From: Geobacteraceae bacterium
GTDB taxonomy: Bacteria; Desulfobacterota; Desulfuromonadia; Geobacterales; Geobacteraceae
Length of the DNA stretch: 64,000 nt
Direction of reading: 5' to 3'
Assembly: GCA_024281055.1 (NCBI GenBank)
Contig: JAMXLF010000063.1
Coordinates: forward strand, 1 to 64,000
Part shown: in pieces, positions 33,441 through 41,896 of the stretch
Position numbering within the stretch: position 1 is the first letter of the stretch
Layout of the letters: each line of letters begins with the position of its first letter
Made by a program: the position numbers and the translations under genes
The notes under the pieces: model-generated
Database searches by the model: none
Told to the model about the DNA's origin: nothing
What the model saw: the letters and a program-made list of their open reading frames with translations, nothing else

Positions 33441-34712
33441 CTATTTGAACAGGTTCGGGAACAGGGCGCTGATCCCGTACAGAGTCGACAGAATGACGAT
33501 CACCACCACGATTATCGAGGTGACGATATTCTGCCAGAGTGTATTGGTATACTCTCCCATGGTCTTCTTGTTGTTCAGAAGGAGGATCAGGAAGACCAGG
33601 GCCGCCGGCAGGAGCGTCACGGCAACCACCTGTACGAACAGGGTAATCAGCACCAGCGGCGCCTTGGGGATCAGCACGACGCATCCGGCGGTTATAAGGG
33701 AGAGGAAATAGCTTCCATAGAACCAGGGGGCCTCGCGGATCTTGTTGTTGAGCGAGTGTGCCCAGCCGAAGACCTCACCGAAGGCCCAGGAGCTGGCCAG
33801 GGAGATGCATATCGCCCCCAGAAAGCCCGCATCGAACAGGCCGATTGCCATGAAGGTGCCGGCATACTTGTTGGTCTTCATCAGCATCAGTGACGCCTGG
33901 GCCGCATCATCGACGTCGACGCCCGGCAGGATCGTGCCGGTGACGATCACGATGAAGATCGCGACCACCACGGTTATGACCGATCCGACGAAGGTATCCA
34001 CCTTGCCCCAGGGGATGTCCTTCTCCTTGGTCCCCTTGTCCACCACGGCGCTCTGCTGGAAGAAGAGCATCCACGGCGCGATGGTGGTGCCGATGTTGGC
34101 CATGATGAAGAAGAAGAGGTCGTTGGTGAATCCTCCCGGCGGCATGTGCGGCATGAAACCGCTGTGAATGACGTCATGCACCGACGGATTGACCATGAAG
34201 GCCCCGGGGATGTAGATCAGGTTTACGGCACAGAACAGGATCGCAATCTTCTCCCAGGTCCAGTAGTTCCCCTGCACCACCATGATGAGCATCACGATGC
34301 AGACGACGATGACCGTGAGCCATGGCGGAACGCCGAAGATCCTGAGCGCTGAAGTCATGCCGATGAATTCGGTCACCAGGGTCAGCCAGTTGACGATCAT
34401 CAGGTCGATCAGCGAGAACCATCCCCAGAAGGCACCGAAGCCCGCAAAGATAGCCTCGCCGTGGCCCCGCTTGGTGACGGCCCCCAGCCGCACGGTCATC
34501 TCCTGGACATAGTAGGCCACCGGCACCAGAAGAACGAGGAACCAGATCAGATGATAGCCGTACTTAGCGCCGGTGGCGGCGTAGGTGGTGATGCCGCCTG
34601 CATCGTTGTCGGCTATCATCACCACAAGCCCCGGGCCGGAGAGGATGAAAAAAAGCGAGATCGCCTTCCATATCCTGCGGAATTCGTAATAGATGTTTGA
34701 AATGCTGAACAT
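33441..34712 (-). CDS. Nramp-related transporter with Mg2+-type binding site (NRMT-like), 423 aa
   Basis: About eleven transmembrane helices fit the SLC11/Nramp family. In TM1 the usual DPGN is replaced by DNDAGG ('MIADNDAGGITTYAATGAKYGYHLIW'). In TM6 the metal-binding Met of 'xMPH' is replaced by Ala ('IGTTIAPWMLFFQQSA'). Loss of that Met and of the TM1 Asn is what I recall for the Mg2+-transporting branch (NRMT) and argues against Mn2+/Fe2+ uptake. An M-box riboswitch with terminator precedes it and an MgtE-N sensor follows, both pointing to Mg2+. AAGGAG precedes ATG. First gene of a three-gene operon. Confidence 0.88.
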   Translation of the reverse strand: MFSISNIYYEFRRIWKAISLFFILSGPGLVVMIADNDAGGITTYAATGAKYGYHLIWFLVLLVPVAYYVQEMTVRLGAVTKRGHGEAIFAGFGAFWGWFSLIDLMIVNWLTLVTEFIGMTSALRIFGVPPWLTVIVVCIVMLIMVVQGNYWTWEKIAILFCAVNLIYIPGAFMVNPSVHDVIHSGFMPHMPPGGFTNDLFFFIMANIGTTIAPWMLFFQQSAVVDKGTKEKDIPWGKVDTFVGSVITVVVAIFIVIVTGTILPGVDVDDAAQASLMLMKTNKYAGTFMAIGLFDAGFLGAICISLASSWAFGEVFGWAHSLNNKIREAPWFYGSYFLSLITAGCVVLIPKAPLVLITLFVQVVAVTLLPAALVFLILLLNNKKTMGEYTNTLWQNIVTSIIVVVIVILSTLYGISALFPNLFK

Positions 34713-35056
34713 TCCGAAGTTCTCCTTACTATATGCTTCTTGCTCGTTGCAACGCTCCCGGTGCGCGCAGGTTTCCCGGCCGTGTCAGTCACAGGGCGAG
34801 CGAAGCCGCACCACGACTCTCACCGCAGATGACAATGAGCCGACTGAGGCTATGTTAAAGAAAAGAGATATCCGACGAGGGATTCCCTGCTTTTCCGTTT
34901 CCCCGCTCCACGCAGCGGAAACAACCAAAGCAGAGAAGAAAATGAGGGGGGCTTTGATTGGTTACCACCGGGGGAACGGGATGGGCAATGGAGGATACTC
35001 GCTACTATGACTTTCCAATGTAAAAAACCACCACCTTTCCGCTTCGAAAGACACTC
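34713..35056. other. Leader between M-box terminator and transporter start
   Basis: About 340 bp lie between the riboswitch terminator and the transporter ATG on the minus strand. I see no gene of useful length. A short hairpin region is visible near 34895-34925 (GAAACGGAAAAGC and its neighbourhood). The long leader after the terminator is unusual and could hold a second control element. Confidence 0.4.
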
Positions 35057-35059
35057 AAC

Positions 35060-35088
35060 AAAAAAAGGCCACGGGGAACCGTGGCCTT
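35060..35088 (-). terminator. M-box-controlled intrinsic terminator before the Nramp-like gene
   Basis: AAGGCCACGG (35065-35074) and CCGTGGCCTT (35079-35088), a perfect 10-bp stem with a 4-nt loop, are followed on the minus strand by seven T's. It directly follows the aptamer and is the expression platform. Confidence 0.92.
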
Positions 35089-35113
35089 ATGAAAAACATC
35101 GCCGTGATTCCCC

Positions 35114-35268
35114 ACTCGTAGGTTTTCGGCAGTGCACAACGTAGGTCGCGATGACCAGCTACCTTAAGTCAAGCCTTAATCCGGCAAGACCTGGTCTACC
35201 CATTGGCGTCTTTCGACGTTTCCGGGCAGTAGCCTGTGTTTGTACAAACGCCTCATTCTAACGAGGAA
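35114..35268 (-). ncRNA. M-box (ykoK) Mg2+ riboswitch aptamer, copy 2
   Basis: On the minus strand it starts CCTCGTTAGAATGAGG, then ACAAACACAGGCTACTGCCC, GGAAACGTCGAAAGACGCC, AATGGGTAGACCAGG and ends with CCGAAAACCTACGAGT. All conserved M-box blocks are present in order. It sits between a strong promoter (35277-35305) and its terminator, ahead of the Nramp-like operon. Confidence 0.94.
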
Positions 35269-35276
35269 CTTTATCC

Positions 35277-35305
35277 TCTATACGATAAATTGTGCTGGCT
35301 GTCAA
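35277..35305 (-). promoter_or_regulatory. Sigma-70 promoter of the M-box/Nramp operon
   Basis: On the minus strand: TTGACA (35300-35305), 17-bp spacer, TATAGA (35277-35282). Transcription would begin only a few bases before the M-box aptamer. Confidence 0.8.
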
Positions 35306-35511
35306 TCCACTTTTTATTTTGATATTATCATGTGCTGAAATCAATTCTTTCCGGATGAATTTATGTCACGTTTCTCTAAATGCGCAATTGATGATCCGTG
35401 TTTAGAGGTGCATGGTTATATGAAACGGCTGAAGCGACCAAGTCACCGGCCCATGGTATACTTAACAGGCATGAGGCCACTCACTCCACCCGAAAAAGCA
35501 CCGGCCACGCC

Positions 35512-37713
35512 ATGAACCGTTTCGCCTATCTCGCTACCGGCCAGGCCATCCGCTTTGCGTCCTGGCTCTCCGCCGCGAACATCATTCTGCACGGCGCGGA
35601 GAACATCCCCCGCGGCTCGATCATCTTCGTCATCAACCACTTCACCAGGATCGAGACAGTCCTGGTCCCCGTCCAGATCTACGACCTGACCAAGGTGCCG
35701 GTCTGGTCCCTGGCCGACTACCGGCTGTTCGAGGGGGCCCTCGCCACCTATTTCGACTCGATCGGGATGGTCTCCACGAAAGACCCCCACCGCGACCTGC
35801 TTATCGCGAAGACCCTCCTTACCGGCGAAGCGAACTGGATCATCTACCCCGAAGGGCATATGGTGAAAGACAAGGCGATCGTGGAGCGGGCCCGCTTCAT
35901 GATCTCCAGTGCGGGGGGAAAGCGCCCGCCCCACACAGGGGCCGCCGTCATGGCGTTGCGGACGGAATTCTACAGGCAGCGCCTGCAGAGGCTGTCCGAG
36001 AGCAATCCCGGCGAAGCCCGGCGCCTCATGGACCTCCTGCAGATCGACTCCCTCGAACCGGTCGTCAACCGCACCACCTGGATAGTTCCGGTGAACATCA
36101 CCTACTACCCGCTGCGGGCCCACGACAACGCACTGAGCCGGCTGGCCGCGCTCATGGTGAAGGAGATACCGGAGCGGGTTCATGAAGAGCTCATGACCGA
36201 GGGGGCGATGCTCCTCTCGGGGGTGGACATCGACATCCGCTTCGGCGCGCCGATCGCGATCCGGGAGTGCGTGGAATGCTCACCCATCGACCAGGACATC
36301 CATTCCCCGCGGCGCATCGATTTCGACGATCGGATCCCGTCACGCCGAAAGATGCACCAGGTGGCACTGGAGATCATGCAGCGCTACATGTCGGCCATCT
36401 ACGACATGACCACGGTGAACCACGACCACCTCTTCGCCTCCATGCTCAGGGCAATCCCCTTCCGGAAATTCGACGAGGAAGAGCTGAAGCGGCGGGTTTT
36501 CCTCCTGACCACGGAAAACCTGGAGCAGATGGGCATCCATCTCCACCGCAGCCTGCGCACGAACCAGGTCTCGCTCCTGACGGACGACCGCTACCACAAG
36601 TACCGCGATTTCATCACCCTGGCCATCGACAAGGGGATTGTCGCGAAGAAAGATAATCTTCTGGTCAAGGATACGGTGGAATTATCGGCCGCCCTGGACT
36701 TCAACCGGGCCCGCACCGACCACCCCATAGTGGTCATCGCCAACGAAGTGATCCCGTTGGCGCAGCTGCAGCAGAGAATTCGGACCATCGCCTGGTTCTT
36801 CCCCTTCCAACTGCGGCGGCGCATCGCGGATTACCTGTTGGCCAAGGGAAAAAGCAATTTTGCGTCGGATTACGATGCTTTTTTCATACCGGGAGAGTCA
36901 AAGCCGCAGGAGGTGGGCGCGCCGTTCCTCGTCGAGGGGAGTTCGCGGGAGCTTGGAATAGTGCTCCTGCACGGCTTTCTTGCCGCCCCCCTGGAGGTAA
37001 AGGAACTGGCGGAGCATCTCGGTCGCAGGGGATGGTGGGTCTATGCCCCACGCCTCAAGGGGCACGGCACCTCTCCGGCGGACCTGTCCATGCGGAGTTG
37101 GCAGGATTGGGTCGAATCGGCCGATGAAGGCTATGCCCTCGTGAGCAATATCTGCAAGAGGGTCGTGGTCGGTGGGTTTTCCTTCGGCGGCGGACTGGCG
37201 CTCGACCTGGCGGCACGGGTGCCCGGCGTTGCGGGGGTGTTCGCCGTCTGCCCTCCCATGCGGCTCCAGGACCTCTCCTCCCGGTTCGTGCCGGCCATGA
37301 ACATCTGGAACCGGTTGATGGACCTGGTTCATTACGAGGCGGTCAAGAGGGAGCTGGTAGACATCAAGCCAGAGCATCCCCACATCAACTACGGGCGCCT
37401 TCCGGTCAGCGCGGTGGGAGAGATGGAGCGTTTCATGGCAGACCTGGAACAGAAGCTGGGCGCCATCAGGACCCCTACCCTCGTCGTCCAGTCCCGCGGC
37501 GACCCGGTGGTCGATCCGGAGGGGACAAAGCGGCTTTTCGACGAAGTCGGCTCAAAGGACAAGGATTACCGGGTCTTCGACTTCGAGCGTCACGGCATCC
37601 TTGTCGGACCGGATGCAGAGCCGGTCCACACGGCGATCGGAGAGTTCATCGAGCGGGTCCGAAAAGGGGGGGGAGGCAGACATTTTCTGTTTGGTCGCAG
37701 AAGGAAAGGCTAA
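35512..37713 (+). CDS. Fusion of PlsC-like acyltransferase and alpha/beta hydrolase, 733 aa
   Basis: ATG 35512 is chosen because the acyltransferase domain starts right after it; the longer frame from 35398 has no ribosome binding site. Residues about 20-330 are an LPLAT/PlsC-type domain. Its first motif is 'NHFTRIE', that is H-x4-E where the family normally has H-x4-D, and the glycerol-binding block is 'IIYPEGHMVKD'. A linker of about 130 residues leads to an alpha/beta hydrolase (about 485-725) with 'LLHGFLAAPLE', the nucleophile elbow GFSFGG, acidic 'SRGDPVVDPEG' and His in 'ERHGILVGPD'. It probably remodels phospholipids or neutral lipids. The fused order is unusual. Confidence 0.8.
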   Translation: MNRFAYLATGQAIRFASWLSAANIILHGAENIPRGSIIFVINHFTRIETVLVPVQIYDLTKVPVWSLADYRLFEGALATYFDSIGMVSTKDPHRDLLIAKTLLTGEANWIIYPEGHMVKDKAIVERARFMISSAGGKRPPHTGAAVMALRTEFYRQRLQRLSESNPGEARRLMDLLQIDSLEPVVNRTTWIVPVNITYYPLRAHDNALSRLAALMVKEIPERVHEELMTEGAMLLSGVDIDIRFGAPIAIRECVECSPIDQDIHSPRRIDFDDRIPSRRKMHQVALEIMQRYMSAIYDMTTVNHDHLFASMLRAIPFRKFDEEELKRRVFLLTTENLEQMGIHLHRSLRTNQVSLLTDDRYHKYRDFITLAIDKGIVAKKDNLLVKDTVELSAALDFNRARTDHPIVVIANEVIPLAQLQQRIRTIAWFFPFQLRRRIADYLLAKGKSNFASDYDAFFIPGESKPQEVGAPFLVEGSSRELGIVLLHGFLAAPLEVKELAEHLGRRGWWVYAPRLKGHGTSPADLSMRSWQDWVESADEGYALVSNICKRVVVGGFSFGGGLALDLAARVPGVAGVFAVCPPMRLQDLSSRFVPAMNIWNRLMDLVHYEAVKRELVDIKPEHPHINYGRLPVSAVGEMERFMADLEQKLGAIRTPTLVVQSRGDPVVDPEGTKRLFDEVGSKDKDYRVFDFERHGILVGPDAEPVHTAIGEFIERVRKGGGGRHFLFGRRRKG

Positions 37714-37728
37714 CATCCCAAAAGTCTT

Positions 37729-37865
37729 GTCCACGAACCACACGAAAACACAACAAAATCTGAACTTCAAAACAATATGTGTGTTAAATAGCCAAGCCAT
37801 AAACTGGCAAAGCCATACTTGTATTCATTCGATGTTATTTCGTGTTTTTCGTGTATTTCGTGGAC
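37729..37865. repeat. Inverted-repeat element, copy 1 (MITE-like)
   Basis: It begins GTCCACGAACCACACGAAAA and ends TTTTCGTGTATTTCGTGGAC, so the ends are inverted copies of each other over about 20 bp with few mismatches. The interior is AT-rich and non-coding. A sister copy at 39281-39390 flanks the other side of the cytochrome gene. Confidence 0.75.
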
Positions 37866-37891
37866 AACTGACTTTTCTTTTTTTCCGAGTT

Positions 37892-39124
37892 TCAATCCGC
37901 CACATGGCACTTGTTGCACAACGCTCTCTGGAACGGGGCGAACATGGTGACGGGTCTGTCGTAGAAAGCCTTCTGCGCTTCCAGTGCGGACCTGCCCTGG
38001 GCGCATTCCGCCGGCGCGCCGTTGTCGATGCCGGGATAGAGGCCGTTGAAGGTTATGAACACCGATTGCGTGTTCCACCGGGCCATGCTGTCCCAGCCGG
38101 AAGCATGCGCCCGGTGGCAGGTGAGGCACATCACGGTGGCGCTTCTGGTCGGACCAGTGAGGACAGAGCCGTCGCTGTTCGCCACGCTCTTGAGAAAGGC
38201 ATAATCGCTGGTCCCCATCTCGAAGGGGACCAGGGAGGTGTAAGCGCTGGCGTACACACCGGTCAGCTTTCCGGTCGTCACGTAGCCGTTGTAATTGCTG
38301 ACGATTGCGTTTGACAGCTGCGACCGTACGCCCACCGGATGCAGATGGGTGGCGTTGTCGTTGATATTGACATGACAGTTCTGACACCACTCGGACATGC
38401 CACTGCCGTAGGCAACCCGCGTCTCGCTGACGCTCTCCGCCCGGTTGTAGAGCGGTGGTGCGACCGCAGCGGGAGGGTCGGCCGTAAAGGCATAGATCCC
38501 CCCGAGGGACTTGGGCTGGTACCCCCTGCCGGCCAGCATCCTGTAGGTACCAACAGTCCCTTTGGGGCTCGGGTCAGGACTGGTGCTGTACGAGCCCGAG
38601 GCGATGATCGGCAGGCCTTCGGTGCTTATCGCCCCGGATGCAGACCGCCGGTAATTGCCATGCGGGTCGTGACAGCTGATGCAGGAAAGGCTGATGCTCG
38701 GGTAGTTGCCACCGGGCGCATGGAGCAGCCTGGTATCCGCCGAAAAGCCGAAATCCTGGGCAACGATGTTGTGGCCGTGACGTTCGCCGCGGCTGTAGAA
38801 TGTCTGCGCCGATCCGGTGAGCGACCAGCGATAGTCCTTTTTCACCCAGCAGAAATCCCCGCCCGGCGCCAGTTGCAGACACATAGGAGATATCCGCGTG
38901 TCCGTGGCCACATAGGCGCCCGAAGGAACGAGGACATTCAGGGGGGCCTGGTGGCAGAGAAGACAGGTTGAACTGGAGTCGGAAGCTCTCAATTCGGGAG
39001 GAGTCGTGTGGCACCCCTGGCAGCTGCCGGTTCCCCCGTTATGGAAAACTGTCTCACCGGAGCTTGCCCCGGCGCTCAGGATGATCAAGGCTGCGACGAA
39101 CAGATATCTTCTCGATCCGCACAT
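37892..39124 (-). CDS. Hexaheme c-type cytochrome, exported, 410 aa
   Basis: ATG 39124 has an AAGGAGG site and opens a signal peptide cleaved near ASS-GET; the longer frame from 39256 lacks one. Six CxxCH heme-binding motifs are present: CQGCH, CLLCH, CISCH, CQNCH, CLTCH and CNKCH, the last almost at the C-terminus. Additional His residues ('HGHN', 'HLHP', 'HRAHAS') could serve as distal ligands. It is expected in the periplasm or outside the outer membrane, in electron transfer to metals or other acceptors. It stands alone, bracketed by two copies of the inverted-repeat element. Confidence 0.9.
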   Translation of the reverse strand: MCGSRRYLFVAALIILSAGASSGETVFHNGGTGSCQGCHTTPPELRASDSSSTCLLCHQAPLNVLVPSGAYVATDTRISPMCLQLAPGGDFCWVKKDYRWSLTGSAQTFYSRGERHGHNIVAQDFGFSADTRLLHAPGGNYPSISLSCISCHDPHGNYRRSASGAISTEGLPIIASGSYSTSPDPSPKGTVGTYRMLAGRGYQPKSLGGIYAFTADPPAAVAPPLYNRAESVSETRVAYGSGMSEWCQNCHVNINDNATHLHPVGVRSQLSNAIVSNYNGYVTTGKLTGVYASAYTSLVPFEMGTSDYAFLKSVANSDGSVLTGPTRSATVMCLTCHRAHASGWDSMARWNTQSVFITFNGLYPGIDNGAPAECAQGRSALEAQKAFYDRPVTMFAPFQRALCNKCHVAD

Positions 39125-39280
39125 GATCTGCCTCCTTCTCCCTGACACGATCAGATATCCGATGATCATGGAAAGCCGGTAGCAGCCCAGCAGAGCGAAC
39201 ATTACACTACTGTCTCTTTTGTGTAACCATTCTATCTCGCCCGCAGCGGATGTCAAAAGTTAACCCGAAAAAAGACATCT

Positions 39281-39390
39281 GTCCACGAAACACACGAAAT
39301 ACACTAACAATATCAAGATACTATAATAAACTGTGAGGTTACCCTCATTCCTAAAGAATTCTTTTCGTGCCTTTTGTGATTTTCGTGGGC
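39281..39390. repeat. Inverted-repeat element, copy 2 (MITE-like)
   Basis: Starts GTCCACGAAACACACGAAAT and ends in TTTTGTGATTTTCGTGGGC, in the same arrangement as the element at 37729-37865 but with a shorter, different interior. It lies between the cytochrome gene and the end of the transsulfuration operon. Confidence 0.7.
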
Positions 39391-39404
39391 AAAGCCGTTC
39401 GCCG

Positions 39405-40541
39405 TCACCCGTTCATTGCCCTGTCCAGGTCGGCGATGAGATCTTCCGCCTCCTCAAGTCCCACCGACAGCCGCACCAGGGTGTCGGTCACCCCCCGCGC
39501 CTCCCGCTCGTGGGGAGGCATGGCGGCATGGGACATCTTGGCCGGGTAGGACAGGATACTCTCCACTCCGCCGAGACTCACGGCAAAGGCGGCGAGTCGC
39601 GACCCCTCCAGGAGCCGGCGGGTCACATCAACCGAGGCAAGCTTGAAGGAGAGGACTGCCCCGGGTCCGGACGCCTGGCGGGCGTGGACGTCATGGCCGG
39701 GATGTCCCGGAAGACCGGGGTAAAAAACCTCGGTCACCTGCGCCTGGCTAGTCAGCCAATTGGCCACGGCCATCGCACCCCGCTGGCTCTCTTCCATCCG
39801 CACCTTGAGGGTTTTGAGGCCCCGCAGGACAAGCCACGAGTCCTGCGGGCCGAGGATCGCACCGAAGGCATTCTGGACGAACCTGAGCCGCTTGGCAAGC
39901 TCCGCGTCCCGAACGACGGCAAAGCCGCAGATCACATCGCTGTGGCCGTTCAGGAACTTGGTGCCGCTGTGGAGGACAATATCGCAGCCAAGCTCCAGGG
40001 GACGCTGGAAATAGGGGGTCATGAAGGTGTTGTCCACCAGGGTGAGGATTCCTCGTTCGCGGGCAAGCTTCGCGACACCAACGAGATCGGTGATCTTCAG
40101 GAGCGGATTGGACGGGGTCTCCAGGAAAAGCCCCCGCGTCTCCGGACGCAGCGCCGCCTCGATGGCCGCGAGACTTGTCGCGTCCACGAAGGTGGTCTCG
40201 ATGCCGAGCCGGCTGAAGAGGGAAGTGAGGACACGGAATGTGCCGCCGTAGACATCCTCGCAGACCACGAGGTGGTCGCCCGGAGAAAAGAGGAGGAGCG
40301 TCGACGAGATCGCCGCCATCCCCGAGGCGAAGGCAAAGCCGTGGGTGCCGCTCTCCAACTGGGCGACGGTCTCCTCCAGCGCCTCCCGCGTCGGGTTGCC
40401 CGAGCGGGCGTAGTCGTACTTGCCGAAATGGTCCAGCGACTCCTGAGCGAAGGTGGACACCTGGTAGATGGGGACGGAAAGCGCCCCGGTATGCGGGTCG
40501 GTTTCGTGCCCGTTGTGGATGAGCTTCGTGCCGATTTTCAT
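39405..40541 (-). CDS. Trans-sulfuration PLP enzyme (cystathionine gamma-lyase/beta-lyase type), 378 aa
   Basis: ATG 40541 follows AAAGGAAAG. The fold-type I PLP pattern of the Cys/Met metabolism family is clear: 'YDYARSGNPTREALEE', 'FASGMAAISSTLLLF', 'LVDNTFMTPYFQRPLELG' and the PLP lysine in 'DIVLHSGTKFLNGHSDV' (Lys about 196). Family members (MetB, MetC, CGL) differ only subtly, so the exact reaction is open; breakdown or formation of cystathionine is expected. It is the second gene of a SAM-I-riboswitch operon with a close paralogue. Confidence 0.88.
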   Translation of the reverse strand: MKIGTKLIHNGHETDPHTGALSVPIYQVSTFAQESLDHFGKYDYARSGNPTREALEETVAQLESGTHGFAFASGMAAISSTLLLFSPGDHLVVCEDVYGGTFRVLTSLFSRLGIETTFVDATSLAAIEAALRPETRGLFLETPSNPLLKITDLVGVAKLARERGILTLVDNTFMTPYFQRPLELGCDIVLHSGTKFLNGHSDVICGFAVVRDAELAKRLRFVQNAFGAILGPQDSWLVLRGLKTLKVRMEESQRGAMAVANWLTSQAQVTEVFYPGLPGHPGHDVHARQASGPGAVLSFKLASVDVTRRLLEGSRLAAFAVSLGGVESILSYPAKMSHAAMPPHEREARGVTDTLVRLSVGLEEAEDLIADLDRAMNG

Positions 40542-40586
40542 ATTTTCTTTCCTTTCTTTGCAATCAGATGACATTTCTTGACTGAT

Positions 40587-40690
40587 GACGCCCCACCCCC
40601 TCACCCGGCCTGCGGCCACCCTCTCCCACCGTGGGGAGAGGGTTTTCTCCCCTCGCCCCTTGTGGGAGAGGGGCGGGGGTGAGGGGATAA
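40587..40690. repeat. Hairpin-rich intergenic repeat
   Basis: Outer arms CCCCTCACCC and GGGGGTGAGGGG surround two inner hairpins (CCTCTCCCACC with its complement, and CCCCTCGCCCC...GGGAGAGGGG). The style matches the elements at 21286 and 24840. It separates the two transsulfuration genes and may tune mRNA stability. Confidence 0.65.
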
Positions 40691-40692
40691 AG

Positions 40693-41829
40693 TCACTGCG
40701 CTAGCGCCTGAGAAAGATCGGCAATCAGGTCCTCCGCATCCTCTATCCCCACGGAAAGCCGCAGGAGCACATTGCTGATGCCGAGCCGCGCGCGGATCTC
40801 CGGCTGGATGTCGGCGTGGGTCTGGGCCTCGGGGAAGGTGATGAGGGTCTCGACCCCCCCGAGGCTCTCCGCAAAGGAGATCACCCGCGTCTTCATGAGA
40901 ACCTGCTCGACGAGCGCGGGATCGCTCACCTCGAAGGCGATCATGGCGCCGAAGCCGCGAGCCTGACGTTCGAGAATAGCATGGCCGGGATGGGTTGCCA
41001 ACCCCGGATAATAGACCTTCCCCACCCGGGGATGCTCGGCCAGCCAGCGGGCGATCCGGTCCGCATTCTCCTGCTGTCGGTCGAGTCGCACCGAGAGGGT
41101 CTTCATGCCGCGGATGGTTAACCACGAGTCCTGGGGACCGAGTACCGCGCCGACCGAGTTCTGGTGGAAGTAGACCGTCTCCGCCAGCTGCGGGTCCTTC
41201 ACCACCACGAGCCCCGCTACCGTGTCGTTATGGCCGGCCAGGTACTTGGTGGCGCTGTAGACGGTGATGTCGGCGCCCAGGTCGAGGGGGCGCAGCAGGT
41301 ACGGGGTGAGGAAGGTGTTGTCGACGATACAGAGGAGCCCCCTGTCCCGGCAGAGCCCGGACAGGGCGGCAATGTCGGCCACCTTGAGGAGCGGGTTGGT
41401 GAGGGACTCCACAAAGAGGGCGCGGGTCTCGGGCCTGATGGCCTCCCGGACCTTCGCCACATCGCTCGTGTCCACATACGTGAAGGAGAGATCGTACTGG
41501 CCGAAGACCTTCTCGAAGAGCCGGTAAGTGCCGCCGTAGAGGTCCTCGGTGACGATCAGGTGGTCCCCCTTCCTGAACAGCAGGAGAAGGTTGGCGATGG
41601 CCGCCATCCCCGACGCGTAGGCGAAACCCCGCGCCCCTCCGTCGAGCCGGGCGATCCCCTCTTCCAGCGCCTGGCGGGTCGGGTTGCCCGAGCGGGTGTA
41701 GTCGTAGCCGGTACTCTGCCCGAGCCCGGGATGGCGGAAGGTGGCCGTCTGGTAGATGGGGACGGTCACCGCACCGGTCCTGGTGTCCCATTCGAGTCCG
41801 ATCTGTGCTGCCTGTGTCGCGATGTTCAT
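40693..41829 (-). CDS. Trans-sulfuration PLP enzyme (cystathionine gamma-synthase / O-acetylhomoserine type), 378 aa
   Basis: ATG 41829 has a GGAGG site 6 nt away, better than the ATG at 41841. Conserved blocks: 'YDYTRSGNPTRQALEEG', 'YASGMAAIANLLLLF', 'IVDNTFLTPYLLRPLDLG' and PLP Lys in 'DITVYSATKYLAGHNDT'. About half of its residues match the downstream paralogue, so a tandem duplication followed by specialisation is likely. Together the two would turn an activated homoserine and cysteine into homocysteine or the reverse. First gene behind the SAM-I riboswitch. Confidence 0.88.
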   Translation of the reverse strand: MNIATQAAQIGLEWDTRTGAVTVPIYQTATFRHPGLGQSTGYDYTRSGNPTRQALEEGIARLDGGARGFAYASGMAAIANLLLLFRKGDHLIVTEDLYGGTYRLFEKVFGQYDLSFTYVDTSDVAKVREAIRPETRALFVESLTNPLLKVADIAALSGLCRDRGLLCIVDNTFLTPYLLRPLDLGADITVYSATKYLAGHNDTVAGLVVVKDPQLAETVYFHQNSVGAVLGPQDSWLTIRGMKTLSVRLDRQQENADRIARWLAEHPRVGKVYYPGLATHPGHAILERQARGFGAMIAFEVSDPALVEQVLMKTRVISFAESLGGVETLITFPEAQTHADIQPEIRARLGISNVLLRLSVGIEDAEDLIADLSQALAQ

Positions 41830-41845
41830 GTAAGCCTCCAAAATG

Positions 41846-41875
41846 AAAAATCCTCTTCCGGGGTGCGGAAGAGGA
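41846..41875 (-). terminator. SAM-riboswitch-controlled intrinsic terminator
   Basis: TCCTCTTCCG (41851-41860) and CGGAAGAGGA (41866-41875) form a perfect 10-bp stem with 5-nt loop, followed on the minus strand by TTTTT. It lies 17 bp before the first transsulfuration gene's start. Confidence 0.93.
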
Positions 41876-41896
41876 CTTTTCCAAGGCTCTCTCTTC

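Noticed and set aside
33441-34712. Annotation as a standard manganese transporter MntH
   Set aside because: The DPGN and MPH metal-site motifs are altered, and the Mg2+ riboswitch context argues against Mn2+.
39333-40571. 412-codon plus-strand frame, opposite the transsulfuration gene
   Set aside because: Low-complexity Arg/Gly/Glu composition and complete overlap with a clear PLP enzyme on the other strand.
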